Counted from the stretch's first letter, positions 52,399-62,197 are shown. The stretch: DNA of 64,000 nt from Sphingobacteriaceae bacterium (GCA_017745075.1 JAGIAD010000004.1:124001-188000), one strand, 5' to 3'. The notes: a model not told the origin generated them from the sequence alone. A program made the numbers and translations.

Positions 52399-52449
52399 CC
52401 ACAGATAAAAAGGATAAACACAGGTATAAAAATCTGTGTTTATCTGTGG
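52399..52449 (-). terminator. Stem-loop after the aldose epimerase gene
   Basis: CCACAGATA...AACACAG (52399 on) pairs with CTGTGTTTATCTGTGG (52434-52449) with a short bulge on one side. This CTGTG-TTTATCTGTGG word also appears near 58481-58503. On the minus strand it lies 66 bases after the epimerase stop and is a probable terminator or mRNA end protector. Confidence 0.5.
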
Positions 52450-52514
52450 CTAAAAACCTTAACTTAATGACATTGCATAGGCCTGGTAAAATTGCTGGAA
52501 GGGAAAAAATCGGG

Positions 52515-53384
52515 CTAAAAACACTCTGCTTCCCAAAACCTCGACCATTTTTCGCCAACAGCCAACTTCACTATCCCTTCTTTATGTTCCAAATCCTGAT
52601 CGTGGTTAACACTATCGGCCACGCCACACCAAGGCTCTAAACATATAAAAGGAGCATCGGTTGCTGCCCATATCCCAAAGAATGGAAAATCTTCAAAATG
52701 GAAGTGAAGGCCGTAATCATTTTTAGTATTCAATAAGCTGATACGGTTGCTTTGCAAAGTTTTAAAAACCAGTGCATCATTATAAAACAGATTGTGTTTA
52801 AGATGCAGTTGTTTATCGTAACCCAGCTCGATGTTCTCGGTTTCATCTGCAACCAGCCCATCATCAAGTTTCCAATAAGTTAATTTCTCGTCGGTATTAA
52901 AAGCGAGGTAATAATCTTCGTAAACCGTATCAGGTGTATTAGGAACTGCAAATGCAGGGTGTGCACCCAAAGAAAACAGCAGTGCTCCGGTACCCGTGTT
53001 GATTACCTCGTAAGTTAATCTCAGTTTACGGTCTATCAATTCATATCTCAGCTTCAACTCAAAATAAAAAGGGTAAACTTTTAAGGTTTCCTCAGTTTGG
53101 CTTAAGGTGAAAACCGCTTCAGTTTCGCTTATTTTTTCGAAATTGAAAACATGATCGCGTGCGAAACCGTGTCTTGGCAGTTCGTAGTTTTTACCTTGAT
53201 AATTAAAACTGTTGTTTTTTAAGGACCCAACAATAGGGAATAAAACCGGACTGTGCTTTGCCCAATACCTGGGATCTGCGTTCCATAAATATTCCAATCC
53301 GGTTTCCTTGCTAAATAAGCCCTGGAGTTCTGCACCTTTAGCAGCCAGGTTAATTTTAATATAGTCGTTTTCGAGAGTAATCAT
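52515..53384 (-). CDS. Aldose 1-epimerase family protein
   Basis: The ATG at 53384 is preferred; a start six bases upstream would need TTG and would lie in the -7 box TAGATTTG (53388-53395). The 289-residue protein has the galactose mutarotase-like beta-sandwich pattern: LEYLWNADPRYWAKHSPVLFPIVGSL, LPRHGFARDHVF, SLGAHPAFAVPN and FICLEPWCGVADSVNH, with His of RHGF and Glu of LEPW as the likely catalytic pair. The group acts on sugars or sugar phosphates. The mRNA is probably leaderless. Confidence 0.88.
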   Translation of the reverse strand: MITLENDYIKINLAAKGAELQGLFSKETGLEYLWNADPRYWAKHSPVLFPIVGSLKNNSFNYQGKNYELPRHGFARDHVFNFEKISETEAVFTLSQTEETLKVYPFYFELKLRYELIDRKLRLTYEVINTGTGALLFSLGAHPAFAVPNTPDTVYEDYYLAFNTDEKLTYWKLDDGLVADETENIELGYDKQLHLKHNLFYNDALVFKTLQSNRISLLNTKNDYGLHFHFEDFPFFGIWAATDAPFICLEPWCGVADSVNHDQDLEHKEGIVKLAVGEKWSRFWEAECF

Positions 53385-53518
53385 TTGCAAATCTAAATTA
53401 GCAAAAGATATGTTTTAACAATATCTTTTTTAATAAAACAAATCCTGATGGGGTTTGGTGCCTGGCGCTGGACGTTTGGAGCAATAATAACGCTCAACTC
53501 AAGACTCCCAGTTGCAAA

Positions 53519-54772
53519 CTAACCGCGTTCTTCCCAGATACAGGCAATATTAATAATCGTTTGTACTGCTTTTTCCATATCCTGCACGCTTACCCATTCT
53601 TGTTTGCTGTGAAAAGCATGTTCTCCGGCAAAAATATTCGGACAAGGTAAACCCATATATGATAACCTCGATCCATCCGTCCCGCCACGGATACTTTGCT
53701 GCTTGGCTACTACTCCTGCACGCTCAATGGCCTCAATCCCATATTGTACAATTTTTGGATGCTGATCAAGTACCTCTTTCATGTTCCGGTATTGTGCCTT
53801 AATTTCTAAAGTATAGCTGGATTTTGGATATTTTGCCAGTACTCGTTTTACCGTTTCTTCTAAAAACTGTCCATGTGCAGCAAGTTTTTCATTGGTAAAA
53901 TCGCGGATGATGAATTGCGCTTCAGCTTCTTCGACCTGCCCGTGCATGCTTACCGGATGGATAAAGCCTTCTTTTTGGTGTGTAGCTTCAGGAGTTAGGG
54001 TGTCTTTTGGTAGTTCGCTTAAAATGTCTGCCAGGATTTTAATGGCACTTTCCATTTTTCCTTTTGCAAAACCCGGATGGCTGCTTACGCCATAAATTTT
54101 AAGGGTGGCACCATCTGCAGAAAATGTTTCATCTTCTATAGAGCCCAATGTTTCACCATCAATAGTATATCCGAAATCGGCACCTAGTTTTTTTAAATCG
54201 ACTTTATCTACCCCCCGGCCAATTTCTTCATCAGGTGTAAAAAGCACTTTAATGGTTCCATGTTTTACATCCGGATTTTTCATAAAAAATGTTGCCGCTT
54301 CCATAATTTCGGCTAAACCGGCTTTATTATCTGCACCCAATAAAGTAGTTCCGCTGGCCGTAATAATATCATTGCCGATCTGGTGTTTCAGGTCTTTGTG
54401 GTCGGCCATTTTGATCACTATTTTAGGGTCATCAGGTAGGATCAGATCCTGTCCTTGATATTTGTCATGAACAATCGGTTTCACATTTTCACCGCTGCAA
54501 TCAGGGGAAGTATCCATGTGCGAGCAGAAAAAAATTACGGGTAATTGTTTATCCGAGTTTGAAGGAATAGTACCATACACGTAACCATTATTGTCCATTT
54601 CTGCGTCAGAAACGCCGATTTCCAATAATTCCTGTACCAATTCTCTTCCTAAATTTTTTTGCTTTAAGGTTGATGGGCATGTAGGAGAATCCGGATCAGA
54701 TTGCGTATCAATCTTTGCGTATTTGATAAAACGCGCTTCTAATGTTTTGTTAAAGTTGCTGTATGTACTCAT
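53519..54772 (-). CDS. pepT: Peptidase T (tripeptide aminopeptidase)
   Basis: A 417-residue M20-family zinc aminopeptidase. Zinc ligands and catalytic residues are visible: FFCSHMDTSPD (His, Asp), LLGADNKAGLAEIMEA (bridging Asp), FTPDEEIGRGVDK (Glu pair), YTIDGETLGSIEDETF (Asp) and GEHAFHSKQEWV (His). RGGTDGSRLSYMGLPCPNIF is a PepT signature. It removes the N-terminal residue from tripeptides in the cytoplasm. The -7 box TACCTTTG lies four bases before the ATG. Confidence 0.95.
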   Translation of the reverse strand: MSTYSNFNKTLEARFIKYAKIDTQSDPDSPTCPSTLKQKNLGRELVQELLEIGVSDAEMDNNGYVYGTIPSNSDKQLPVIFFCSHMDTSPDCSGENVKPIVHDKYQGQDLILPDDPKIVIKMADHKDLKHQIGNDIITASGTTLLGADNKAGLAEIMEAATFFMKNPDVKHGTIKVLFTPDEEIGRGVDKVDLKKLGADFGYTIDGETLGSIEDETFSADGATLKIYGVSSHPGFAKGKMESAIKILADILSELPKDTLTPEATHQKEGFIHPVSMHGQVEEAEAQFIIRDFTNEKLAAHGQFLEETVKRVLAKYPKSSYTLEIKAQYRNMKEVLDQHPKIVQYGIEAIERAGVVAKQQSIRGGTDGSRLSYMGLPCPNIFAGEHAFHSKQEWVSVQDMEKAVQTIINIACIWEERG

Positions 54773-54776
54773 AATT

Positions 54777-54819
54777 CAAAGGTAAAAGTTATAGATATTG
54801 GATAAACATATTATTTTTG
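54777..54819. promoter_or_regulatory. Divergent -7 boxes of pepT and the barrel gene
   Basis: TACCTTTG on the minus strand (54777-54784) for pepT and TATTTTTG on the plus strand (54812-54819) for the gene at 54832 both fit TAnnTTTG. The -33 boxes would overlap inside this 43-base stretch and are poor (TTTA, GTTA), so the two promoters may exclude each other. Confidence 0.45.
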
Positions 54820-54831
54820 TAAAAAAACAAT

Positions 54832-55563
54832 ATGATTTTTAATTTGCTGAGAGCTACGTATATAACCCTTTTGCTTGTTTTTGTTGGAAGCTTTTCTTAT
54901 GCCCAGTCAAACTATTTTAAAATGTCGTACGGTTTTGGCGCCGGACCGAACAAATCTTATACAGATGTTTACAAAGGAAGTTTTGGCTACACAGCATATG
55001 GCGTATTCGATTATCATATCACCCCATTTGCTACACTAGGCCTTGAGGGGCAATATGGAATGATTCAGGGTGGCGATATTGCAACCGACCCGCATAACCG
55101 CCAGTTTGTAAATAAATATATGGCTATTTCAGCAAATGCGAAATTGATGCTTGGCGAGCTGGTTGATTATAATAAGAGTGAGTTCTTGTACAATATTCGG
55201 GGTTTGTATGTTGGGATGGGCGTTGGTGCCATTAAGAATAAAATAACTGATATTGTGAGGTATAAACCGGCCTGGGCAGCTGTTGACCCTGGCTATGGTC
55301 CTTTTCCGGGTGATGATAAAAGCATTAACCTATGGATACCTTTAAATTTTGGATTTAACTATTTCATTAACGATGGATACGGTTATATGCGGTATATCAT
55401 CAATATCAATGCACAATCAAACTTCACTTTAGGAGAAGGTTTGGATGGTTATAACGATTCGAGCGCCAAATTTAAAAACAATTCGCCCGATGTTTACAAC
55501 ACCTATACCATTGGTTTTAAATACATGCTGGGTACGATTAAATCTTATCGTAAAACGCTTTAA
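54832..55563 (+). CDS. Outer-membrane beta-barrel protein
   Basis: A 243-residue secreted protein with a signal peptide (LLRATYITLLLVFVGSFSYA) and eight-strand-like alternation of aromatic residues (YFKMSYGFGAGPNKSYTD, YTAYGVFDYHITPFATLGLEGQYGM, LWIPLNFGFNYFINDGYGYMRYIIN). It resembles porin-fold outer-membrane proteins of Bacteroidota. Function unknown. It is followed after 30 bases by a peptidase gene and may be co-transcribed, although TAGCTTTA at 55582-55589 could be a separate promoter. Confidence 0.75.
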   Translation: MIFNLLRATYITLLLVFVGSFSYAQSNYFKMSYGFGAGPNKSYTDVYKGSFGYTAYGVFDYHITPFATLGLEGQYGMIQGGDIATDPHNRQFVNKYMAISANAKLMLGELVDYNKSEFLYNIRGLYVGMGVGAIKNKITDIVRYKPAWAAVDPGYGPFPGDDKSINLWIPLNFGFNYFINDGYGYMRYIININAQSNFTLGEGLDGYNDSSAKFKNNSPDVYNTYTIGFKYMLGTIKSYRKTL

Positions 55564-55593
55564 TAACAGCGTTTCATTTCTTAGCTTTAAAGC

Positions 55594-57333
55594 ATGAGAA
55601 AATTCTTTGTGTTGTGTTTGCTATCAATGAGGCTAAAAGCCATCGCACAAAAGACACCGTTCGAGTTAAGTGGCAAAACCGAAACAACAACCTACGCTGA
55701 AGCAATATCTTATTACGAAAACCTGGCTAAAACTTACCCACAGGCCAAACTGTTAACCTACGGCCAAACAGATTTTGGAAAGCCATTACATGTATTGGTT
55801 TTATCACACGATCAGGTTTTTGATCCGGTGAAGATCAGGCAACAAAATAAAAGGATTTTATTGATCAATAATGGGATCCATCCGGGAGAGCCCGAAGGGA
55901 TAGATGCCTCAATGATGCTGGCCCGCGACCTGCTTAAAGCTGGTAAACTGCCAAAAGATGTGGTTATCTGCATCATTCCCATTTATAATATAGATGGCAG
56001 CTTTAACCGTAGCGGAACATCAAGGGCTGTCCAGAACGGGCCAGTTGCCTATGGTTTTAGGGGGAACAGCAGGAACCTCGACCTGAACCGTGATTTTATT
56101 AAAACCGATTCAAAGAATTCGGCAGCATTTCAACAGATTTTTAATACCTGGCAGCCTGAAATATTTGTAGATACACATACCAGTAACGGTGCCGATTATC
56201 AATACGTAATGACGCTTATCCCTACGCAAAAAGATAAGCTGAACCCCATACTTGCCGGTTATTTAACCAAAACCCTCCTTCCTGATCTGTACGCCGCGAT
56301 GGAGAAAGCAGGCTATCCGATGATTCCTTATGTAAACTCGATCGGCGAAACCCCTGAAACCGGAATAACGGGGTTTATTGATCTTCCGCGGTACTCAACA
56401 GGTTATACCACACTCCATAATACCATCGGCTTTATGCCCGAAACCCACATGCTAAAATCGTATGATTTAAGGGTTGACGCTACTTATAAGCTTCTGGAAA
56501 GTTATATCAGGATTGTGGAACGTGATGCTAAAATTATCGGCGAAAACAAACGCAAAGCGGATGAAGCTGTTGCTGTGCAAAAGGAATTCCCATTGGAATG
56601 GAAATTAAATAAAAATGAAGTAAATGACTTGACCTTTAAAGGTTTTGAGGCTGGACAAAAACCCAGTACAGTAAGCGGTGCCGACCGTTTATATTACGAC
56701 CGCAGTAAGCCTTATACCAAAACCATAAAAGAATGGAATAAATTTGAACCTGCAGTTTCTGTTCAAAAACCGGTTGCCTATATCATTCCAAAGGCCTGGG
56801 ACCGTGTAATCGCCTTGCTTAAACTGAACAATGTTAAAATCAAGGAACTAAAAGCAGATCAGAAAATTGCGGTAGAAAGTTATTACATCAGCGATTTTAA
56901 AACCGGAACCAGGCCTTATGAAGGGCATTACCTGCATTCTGCCGTAAAATTGAATACCATAGAACAGAACCTCCAATATTATGCGGGCGACTTTGTGGTG
57001 TACACTAACCAGCCTGTTAACCGTTATATTATAGAAACTTTAGAACCTCAGGCCACCGATTCTTATTTCAACTGGAATTTTTTCGATTCTATTCTGGATA
57101 TGAAAGAACATTATTCGGCTTATGTGTTTGAAGATACTGCAACAGCCTTGCTAAAAAACAACCCGGAACTGAAAAGTAAACTGGAAGCAAAGAAATCATC
57201 AGATGCCGAATTTGCAAAGAATGGTGCCGCTCAACTTGATTTTGTGTATAAAAATTCTGATTATTACGAAAAAACACACAACAGATATCCGGTTGCGCGT
57301 TTGGTTACAGACGTTAAACTTGATTTAAAATAG
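55594..57333 (+). CDS. M14-family zinc carboxypeptidase, exported
   Basis: A 579-residue protein with N-terminal export signal (FFVLCLLSMRLKAIAQ). The M14 zinc site has His96 and Glu99 (IHPGEPEG) and a later His in VDTHTSNG; SRNLDLNRDF supplies the substrate-binding Arg/Asn pair. The catalytic Glu is probably in MPETHML. The C-terminal 250 residues form a beta-rich domain of this Bacteroidota group. It should remove C-terminal residues from peptides in the periplasm. The stop is eight bases before the rhomboid gene, so the two are linked. Confidence 0.88.
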   Translation: MRKFFVLCLLSMRLKAIAQKTPFELSGKTETTTYAEAISYYENLAKTYPQAKLLTYGQTDFGKPLHVLVLSHDQVFDPVKIRQQNKRILLINNGIHPGEPEGIDASMMLARDLLKAGKLPKDVVICIIPIYNIDGSFNRSGTSRAVQNGPVAYGFRGNSRNLDLNRDFIKTDSKNSAAFQQIFNTWQPEIFVDTHTSNGADYQYVMTLIPTQKDKLNPILAGYLTKTLLPDLYAAMEKAGYPMIPYVNSIGETPETGITGFIDLPRYSTGYTTLHNTIGFMPETHMLKSYDLRVDATYKLLESYIRIVERDAKIIGENKRKADEAVAVQKEFPLEWKLNKNEVNDLTFKGFEAGQKPSTVSGADRLYYDRSKPYTKTIKEWNKFEPAVSVQKPVAYIIPKAWDRVIALLKLNNVKIKELKADQKIAVESYYISDFKTGTRPYEGHYLHSAVKLNTIEQNLQYYAGDFVVYTNQPVNRYIIETLEPQATDSYFNWNFFDSILDMKEHYSAYVFEDTATALLKNNPELKSKLEAKKSSDAEFAKNGAAQLDFVYKNSDYYEKTHNRYPVARLVTDVKLDLK

Positions 57334-57341
57334 CCACCCTA

Positions 57342-57956
57342 ATGGAATACTTCAATATTGCACCAGTTGCCTCCATAATTTTCGTTTTTACCATTATTAC
57401 CAGCTTATACGCTTTCTACGATCGTTCGCTTTATGGGAAGTTTATGCTGCATCCTTTTAGTGTTTCGAAAGGACAAAATGTATACACTTTGATTACCAGC
57501 GGGCTGGTTCATGCCGATTGGATGCACCTGTTTTTTAACATGTTTACCTTCTATGCCTTCGCTTTTACGCTCGAAAGTTTAATGGGGAGCTGGCGCTTTG
57601 GAATACTTTACTTTTTGGGTTTGGTACTGAGCGATTTGCCTACGGTGATCAAACATAAGGATCATTTTAACTATAATAGTTTAGGCGCATCAGGGGCAAT
57701 CAGCGCAGTGCTTTTTAGTTATATTTTATATAATCCAATGTCCAGAATTTACATTATGTTCATTCCCATCGGGATTCCTGCTGTACTTTTTGGGATTTTG
57801 TATTTAATCTACTGTGCGTATGCTTCACGTAACTCACGGGACCATATCAACCACGATGCACACTTTTTCGGGGCCTTAACCGGATTGATTTTTACGATTA
57901 TCTTCGTTCCGGGCATTTTACAGAATTTTATTGCCATGTTAACAGGTGGGAGATAG
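57342..57956 (+). CDS. Rhomboid-family intramembrane serine protease
   Basis: A 204-residue membrane protein with about six helices. The catalytic pair is Ser117 in LGASGAIS and His174 in HDAHFFGALTG; the HxxxFN motif MHLFFNMFTFYAF of helix 2 is present. Rhomboids cut membrane proteins inside the bilayer. The substrate is unknown. It follows the M14 peptidase directly and may be in its operon. Confidence 0.93.
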   Translation: MEYFNIAPVASIIFVFTIITSLYAFYDRSLYGKFMLHPFSVSKGQNVYTLITSGLVHADWMHLFFNMFTFYAFAFTLESLMGSWRFGILYFLGLVLSDLPTVIKHKDHFNYNSLGASGAISAVLFSYILYNPMSRIYIMFIPIGIPAVLFGILYLIYCAYASRNSRDHINHDAHFFGALTGLIFTIIFVPGILQNFIAMLTGGR

Positions 57957-57969
57957 TGTTAACACTCAA

Positions 57970-58113
57970 TCGTCATGCTGAATTTATTTTACAAGTAGAA
58001 TATTATTTTCAATTGTCTTGTAGCTACTTCGTGGTCAGCATCTTATCTGCAAGACAGACCCTGAAATGAATTTACTTCGTAGCTTTCCGCTGCGCTACAG
58101 GTCAGGGTGACGG
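57970..58113 (+). repeat. Dispersed intergenic repeat, family B, copy 2
   Basis: Starts CGTCATGCTG, ends CTACAGGTCAGGGTGACGG. The central segment (ACAAGTAGAA to TAGCTACTTCGTGGTCAG, about 57991-58038) is the reverse complement of the corresponding part of copy 1 at 41219-41400, while the ends keep the same direction. Confidence 0.7.
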
Positions 58114-58237
58114 CCTTGATTTATTACCCCTCATTTGTCATCCTGAACGCTGGCAAGAATCTTTTTACAAGTAACTACATCATGTAATCTGTGAATTCAT
58201 CTGGGTTCAAAAAATATTTACCCTTCAACAGGCTATT

Positions 58238-58412
58238 ATTGACAGTTCTTATAGAAGAATCGTCCTTTCGACTGGAGCGTGCCGATTTTTCATCGGTAGC
58301 GAAATGGAGAAATCTATAGAGACAGATTTAGCTTCGCTGAGTAACCGTGGTTCTCGACTACGTTGCACTCCGCTCGAAATGACGACTTGTGAGAGGGTTG
58401 TTACTCATATTG
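58238..58412 (+). repeat. Dispersed intergenic repeat, family A, copy 2
   Basis: A 175-base block from ATTGACAG to CTCATATTG that matches 40977-41150 in the same orientation. Long exact runs, for example around CGACTGGAGCGTGCCGAT and GAAATGGAGAAATCTATAGA, show recent common origin. No flanking target duplication was found by eye. Confidence 0.8.
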
Positions 58413-58516
58413 TTTTTATTCAATAAATTACCCTCAGGATGACAATACCAGTGCAATTCCATTATCGAAAAATTTAAATCTGCGTTTATCTGTGCAAATC
58501 TGTGGGCAAAAAAAAA

Positions 58517-59500
58517 CTACCCGGCAGTAGGTAAATAAGGCTTCTCGAAGAAACTCATCGGCTCGTCGGGATTTTTAATAATCTCGAACACCACATATCC
58601 CCAGGGTTTCCAGAAATTTTCCAGTACCTGCGCGTAGGTTTTGTGTTGCCAGACATCAAAAAGCGGTTTGGTCATGTTGCCACGTAAGGGCATCGCTTCA
58701 ATATAGGTAGTGCCCTCAACAGGCATAAAAGTATATTCGGGTAAGCGGTTAAAAAGGTAGGCCGAATAATAAAAACGGGCACTCAGCTCTTCAAACTGTT
58801 GGGCAGTTAAAGCTTTACCTTCTATTTCGTTAATAATGTTCTGATGGTAGCGTTTATTGGTACCATTATCCTGCAAACAGGCAATAATGCCAAAATCTTT
58901 CATTTTTAAAGAGAAAGTCAGCGTATTAATCTCATCACGGAAGCTAAAAGGTGTTTCTTGGTTTTCTAATTTAACTATTGTGATTGACCATGGCGAGAAA
59001 TCTTCAAATTCTAGACTGGTGTACAGGTTCTGCATCATGAAATTCAGGTTGGCAAATTTCATCATCAACGATTGCGACATATTTAAACCATCGGCCGTCA
59101 TTTCTTTGCGCAAAGCCGAATGCATTTCGATGTACACAAAGCCATATAAAAACTTGCCAATCCAGTTAAAAAGATCCAGTTCGGGCAGAGCTGAAACCGC
59201 TTCGTAACCTTTTGCAAAAGCCGCTTCGATTTTAGCTTCAAGGGGATTTAAAAACTGTTCATTTACCTCGCTGTTTACCGGAATAACCAAAGTGTTATAC
59301 GAGCGGATACTCTCATCCAAAAACTGGATCTGCTCTTCGCCGCTTAAACCCGCCTGCTCCAATAACCATTTTGAAAGTAATGGCACCTGAATTACAGGAG
59401 AATTAAACGTTTTTCCGCTTAAAAAGCAGGTTTTATATAAAAAATCGAAATTTTGGAAAGGATTGTATAAGCCGGTATTCATCACTGCAATATTAGCCAT
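58517..59500 (-). CDS. Unknown 327-residue cytoplasmic protein
   Basis: No family is recognised. It opens MANIAVMNTGLYNPFQNFDFLYKTCFLSG and is a mixed, mainly helical soluble protein with no signal or membrane helix. Notable segments are FNWIGKFLYGFVYIEMHSALRKEM, LSARFYYSAYLFNRLPEYTF and the end KPWGYVVFEIIKNPDEP. It stands alone between a repeat region and the next minus-strand gene. Expression looks likely from normal codon use, but nothing shows function. Confidence 0.7.
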   Translation of the reverse strand: MANIAVMNTGLYNPFQNFDFLYKTCFLSGKTFNSPVIQVPLLSKWLLEQAGLSGEEQIQFLDESIRSYNTLVIPVNSEVNEQFLNPLEAKIEAAFAKGYEAVSALPELDLFNWIGKFLYGFVYIEMHSALRKEMTADGLNMSQSLMMKFANLNFMMQNLYTSLEFEDFSPWSITIVKLENQETPFSFRDEINTLTFSLKMKDFGIIACLQDNGTNKRYHQNIINEIEGKALTAQQFEELSARFYYSAYLFNRLPEYTFMPVEGTTYIEAMPLRGNMTKPLFDVWQHKTYAQVLENFWKPWGYVVFEIIKNPDEPMSFFEKPYLPTAG

Positions 59501-59571
59501 TATATTTTTAGGGCTAAGTAACGATGTTTTATTTTAACGCAGGGATTACAACCACCTTACCTTGCTGGCAC

Positions 59572-60708
59572 CTAGTAATTAGCATAATAATACCCGATAT
59601 CATCAACCAATTGATTATAAATCGGCTTGGTAAATTCCAAAAATAAGGCACTTGGCGGTGGAGGCAATGTTTCTCTTCTTCTGGTCATGATCAGCTGTTC
59701 TTTACTTAAAGCCCTTTCATCGCCCTGAAAACTTGCCCATCTATCACGCCAAATATAAGTACCCGGAAATTTCTGCTGGCGCACCAGTTTTCTTGTTTTC
59801 CAGTCAGTAATGCTCATGTCCAACAATCCCGACGAGCTGATGTTTTTTTCAAAAATACTTAAAGTGGCTTTAACGGTTCCGTAAACGGGCCTTTTAGTAC
59901 GGGTTTCACCAATCACCACACTATCGCGCTTTAATTTTTCTACCCTTTCTTTTACATAAGTCTGTCCCACTACAAAATCATCAAAATTTAAGCTTAGTAC
60001 CTGATCGGGAACAATTTTCTGATTAGTAGCCTGTTCTTCGCTGTAAAAAATCACAAACTTGTTCCTGGAGTATTTTGCTATATACTGATCAATCTGCTGT
60101 TGAAAATAATCAGCACTTAGTTTGTACAAACTGCTGTTTACGATAATTGGCTGTACCACAACCCTGGTTACGGCTGCCCAATACGCATCTTCCATTTTTG
60201 CTTTGGCGTCTTTATAGTTGGGCTGAAGATTTAAGGTTTTCTCAAACTCGTAATATGCTTTTTTGGCGGCTTGCCGGGTCTTTTCACCTAAATAACTTAA
60301 GCCCGAATTATACCTCGCGCCAGCAGCATTGTATTTGCTTTCAGCCAGTTCTGTAATGTATTTTGAAGGATTGGGAACAATTGCCAGACAAGCAGGGCAG
60401 CTATTAATCTCATCTGCCAATTGATTTATTTTTTGATAATCGTACATTATTGATTCCCACCTGAACATGTCGTTCGACATTTTGGCTTCGTCAATTTTTC
60501 GTAAATGCTCCTTCAAAGCCAGGTCGTAGGCTGTTTTCAGCACTTCCATCGCTTCGCTGTTTTTTGGCGAATTCTGCAACCTGCTTACTGATTTTTCAAC
60601 CGAAGCATCATAATCACCTTTTTGCAAGGCTTTTTTCCCGGTGGTACATCCTCCAATAATTATTAAGGATAAATAAATAAAATACCGTAATCTTGAAATG
60701 TTTTTCAT
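59572..60708 (-). CDS. TPR-like lipoprotein, unknown function
   Basis: The ATG at 60708 (MKNISRLRYFIYLSLIIIGGC) begins a clear lipoprotein signal; a -7 box TATCTTTG at 60733-60740 lies inside any longer frame and supports this start. The mature part has helical repeats (DASVEKSVSRLQNSPKNSEAMEVLKTAYD, about 15-55; YEFEKTLNLQPNYKDAKAKMEDAY, about 155-180) and a C-terminal domain (FVIFYSEEQATNQKIVPDQVLSL, PVYGTVKATLSIFEKNISSSG). Its look is that of periplasmic scaffold lipoproteins of Bacteroidota. Confidence 0.75.
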   Translation of the reverse strand: MKNISRLRYFIYLSLIIIGGCTTGKKALQKGDYDASVEKSVSRLQNSPKNSEAMEVLKTAYDLALKEHLRKIDEAKMSNDMFRWESIMYDYQKINQLADEINSCPACLAIVPNPSKYITELAESKYNAAGARYNSGLSYLGEKTRQAAKKAYYEFEKTLNLQPNYKDAKAKMEDAYWAAVTRVVVQPIIVNSSLYKLSADYFQQQIDQYIAKYSRNKFVIFYSEEQATNQKIVPDQVLSLNFDDFVVGQTYVKERVEKLKRDSVVIGETRTKRPVYGTVKATLSIFEKNISSSGLLDMSITDWKTRKLVRQQKFPGTYIWRDRWASFQGDERALSKEQLIMTRRRETLPPPPSALFLEFTKPIYNQLVDDIGYYYANY

Positions 60709-60786
60709 GGCAGGAATATTTGCGTTAATAAACAAAGATAATTTGTAACACGGTAATTACCTCATTTATTTAGAAGACGATTGATA

Positions 60787-61818
60787 ATGAAAATTAGTTG
60801 CAAGGAATTTGAGTTAGAGTTAAAACATCCTTTTTCAATTTCGAAATTTACCCGCACCAGTACACCTTTAATGTTATTAAGGATAGAATATGAAGGTGTG
60901 GTAGGTTATGGCGAAGCCTCTATGGTGCCTTATATGGGCGAAAGTTATGAAAGTGCTAATACCTTTCTTAAACTGGTAGACTGGGATAAAATCCGGTTTC
61001 CATTCAATTTTGAAGAAATTATTGCCTATTTGGATAGCCTTGCACCTGGTCAGCCGGCCATTAAAGCAGCTATTGATATTGCACTTAACGACATTCAGGG
61101 CAAGCTTTTAAATAAACCCTGTTACGAAATTTATGGCGCCGATCCTGCTAAAATGCCTGTAACTTCCTATACCATTGGCATTGATACATTAGAAATAATC
61201 CGCGAAAAACTGAAAGATGCCGAAGCATTTAAAGTAATTAAAGTAAAGCTCGGGAGAGATAACGACCAGGAAATTATCGAAACCATACGCAGCATGACCA
61301 ATGTACCATTGTATGTGGATGCAAATCAGGGCTGGACAGATAAAATAAAAGCCATCGACCTGATTTATTGGTTACATAACCAGGGGGTGGTATTGATTGA
61401 ACAGCCAATGGATAAAAATAATCCTGATGGAAACGCATGGCTTACTGAGCGTAGCCCGATTCCGTTACTGGCAGATGAAGCGGTGCAGCGTTTAGCAGAT
61501 ATAGATAAACTAAAAGGCGCTTATCATGGTATTAATGTAAAGCTGATGAAAAGCTGTGGCATGTACGAAGGTTCCCGGATGATCTTAAAAGCGCGTTCTT
61601 TTGGTATGAAAGTGCTGATCGGCTGCATGAGTGAAACCAGCTGTGCAACTTTAGCCGCGGCAGCTTTAGCGCCGTTGTGTAACTGGGCCGATTTAGATGG
61701 TCCCTGGCTTACCAAGAACAATCCCTTTAATGACCCGGCTTTCGAAAATGGAAAATATATTTTAAAAAACCTGCCGGGGTTAGGGCTGCAAGGTATTACT
61801 TCGGATCTTTTTCTTTAA
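60787..61818 (+). CDS. Dipeptide epimerase (enolase superfamily, MLE subgroup)
   Basis: The ATG at 60787 is chosen over a TTG six bases before it. The 343-residue enzyme has the muconate-lactonising subgroup pattern: capping domain (VVGYGEASMVPYMGE), catalytic KVKLGRD (K-x-K), metal ligands Asp (YVDANQGW), Glu (VLIEQPM) and Asp (LLADEAV), and the opposite Lys in NVKLMKSCG. The late segment GCMSETSCATLAAAALAP binds the alpha-amino group in dipeptide epimerases, typically L-Ala-D/L-Glu from peptidoglycan. Substrate is inferred. Confidence 0.88.
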   Translation: MKISCKEFELELKHPFSISKFTRTSTPLMLLRIEYEGVVGYGEASMVPYMGESYESANTFLKLVDWDKIRFPFNFEEIIAYLDSLAPGQPAIKAAIDIALNDIQGKLLNKPCYEIYGADPAKMPVTSYTIGIDTLEIIREKLKDAEAFKVIKVKLGRDNDQEIIETIRSMTNVPLYVDANQGWTDKIKAIDLIYWLHNQGVVLIEQPMDKNNPDGNAWLTERSPIPLLADEAVQRLADIDKLKGAYHGINVKLMKSCGMYEGSRMILKARSFGMKVLIGCMSETSCATLAAAALAPLCNWADLDGPWLTKNNPFNDPAFENGKYILKNLPGLGLQGITSDLFL

Positions 61819-61993
61819 AAGACTTGCGTATCTCTTTGGTTAACTGGTATTTGAAATAAAACAAACAGCAGGCCACACCAACCAAAAAACCTGCCGGCAG
61901 GTATTTATGATTGTTGTAACACCAAACCAATCCAAAAATAGATAAGATAATGGCCAGGTTGTAGAAGATATTTAAAGCGAATTTTTTACCCAC
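61796..61993 (-). CDS. Small two-helix membrane protein
   Basis: A GTG at 61993 gives 65 residues, VGKKFALNIFYNLAIILSIFGLVWCYNNHKYLPAGFLVGVACCLFYFKYQ plus a basic tail KEIRKSFKEK, in two membrane helices with a short polar loop. A longer frame would need TTG at 62053. It overlaps the end of the convergent epimerase gene by 23 bases. No function is known to me; the pattern of two helices and a basic tail makes coding likely. Confidence 0.6.
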   Translation of the reverse strand: MGKKFALNIFYNLAIILSIFGLVWCYNNHKYLPAGFLVGVACCLFYFKYQLTKEIRKSFKEKDPK

Positions 61994-62197
61994 AATTAGA
62001 AGATTTAGTTTGTAAGAGAATTTATGTACAAAGCACCAATTAGAAACAATCAATATTCAAACCCTATCCGGAGGCAAAAAAATGTTCAAAACGTTTAGTC
62101 GCGCGAGGTTAAAGTTTGAAAATTGATATTTCTTTATACTAAATATAACCCTCCTCCAACTGATCATTGGAATTTGGTTATTTGATAATTGGTTATT

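Larger units (their letters stand above)
57957..58516. other. Intergenic region made mostly of repeats
   Basis: About 560 bases between convergent genes with no coding signal. It contains family B copy 2, then family A copy 2, fragments such as CATCCTGAACGC (58139-58150), and a TTTATCTGTG word near its end. Confidence 0.6.
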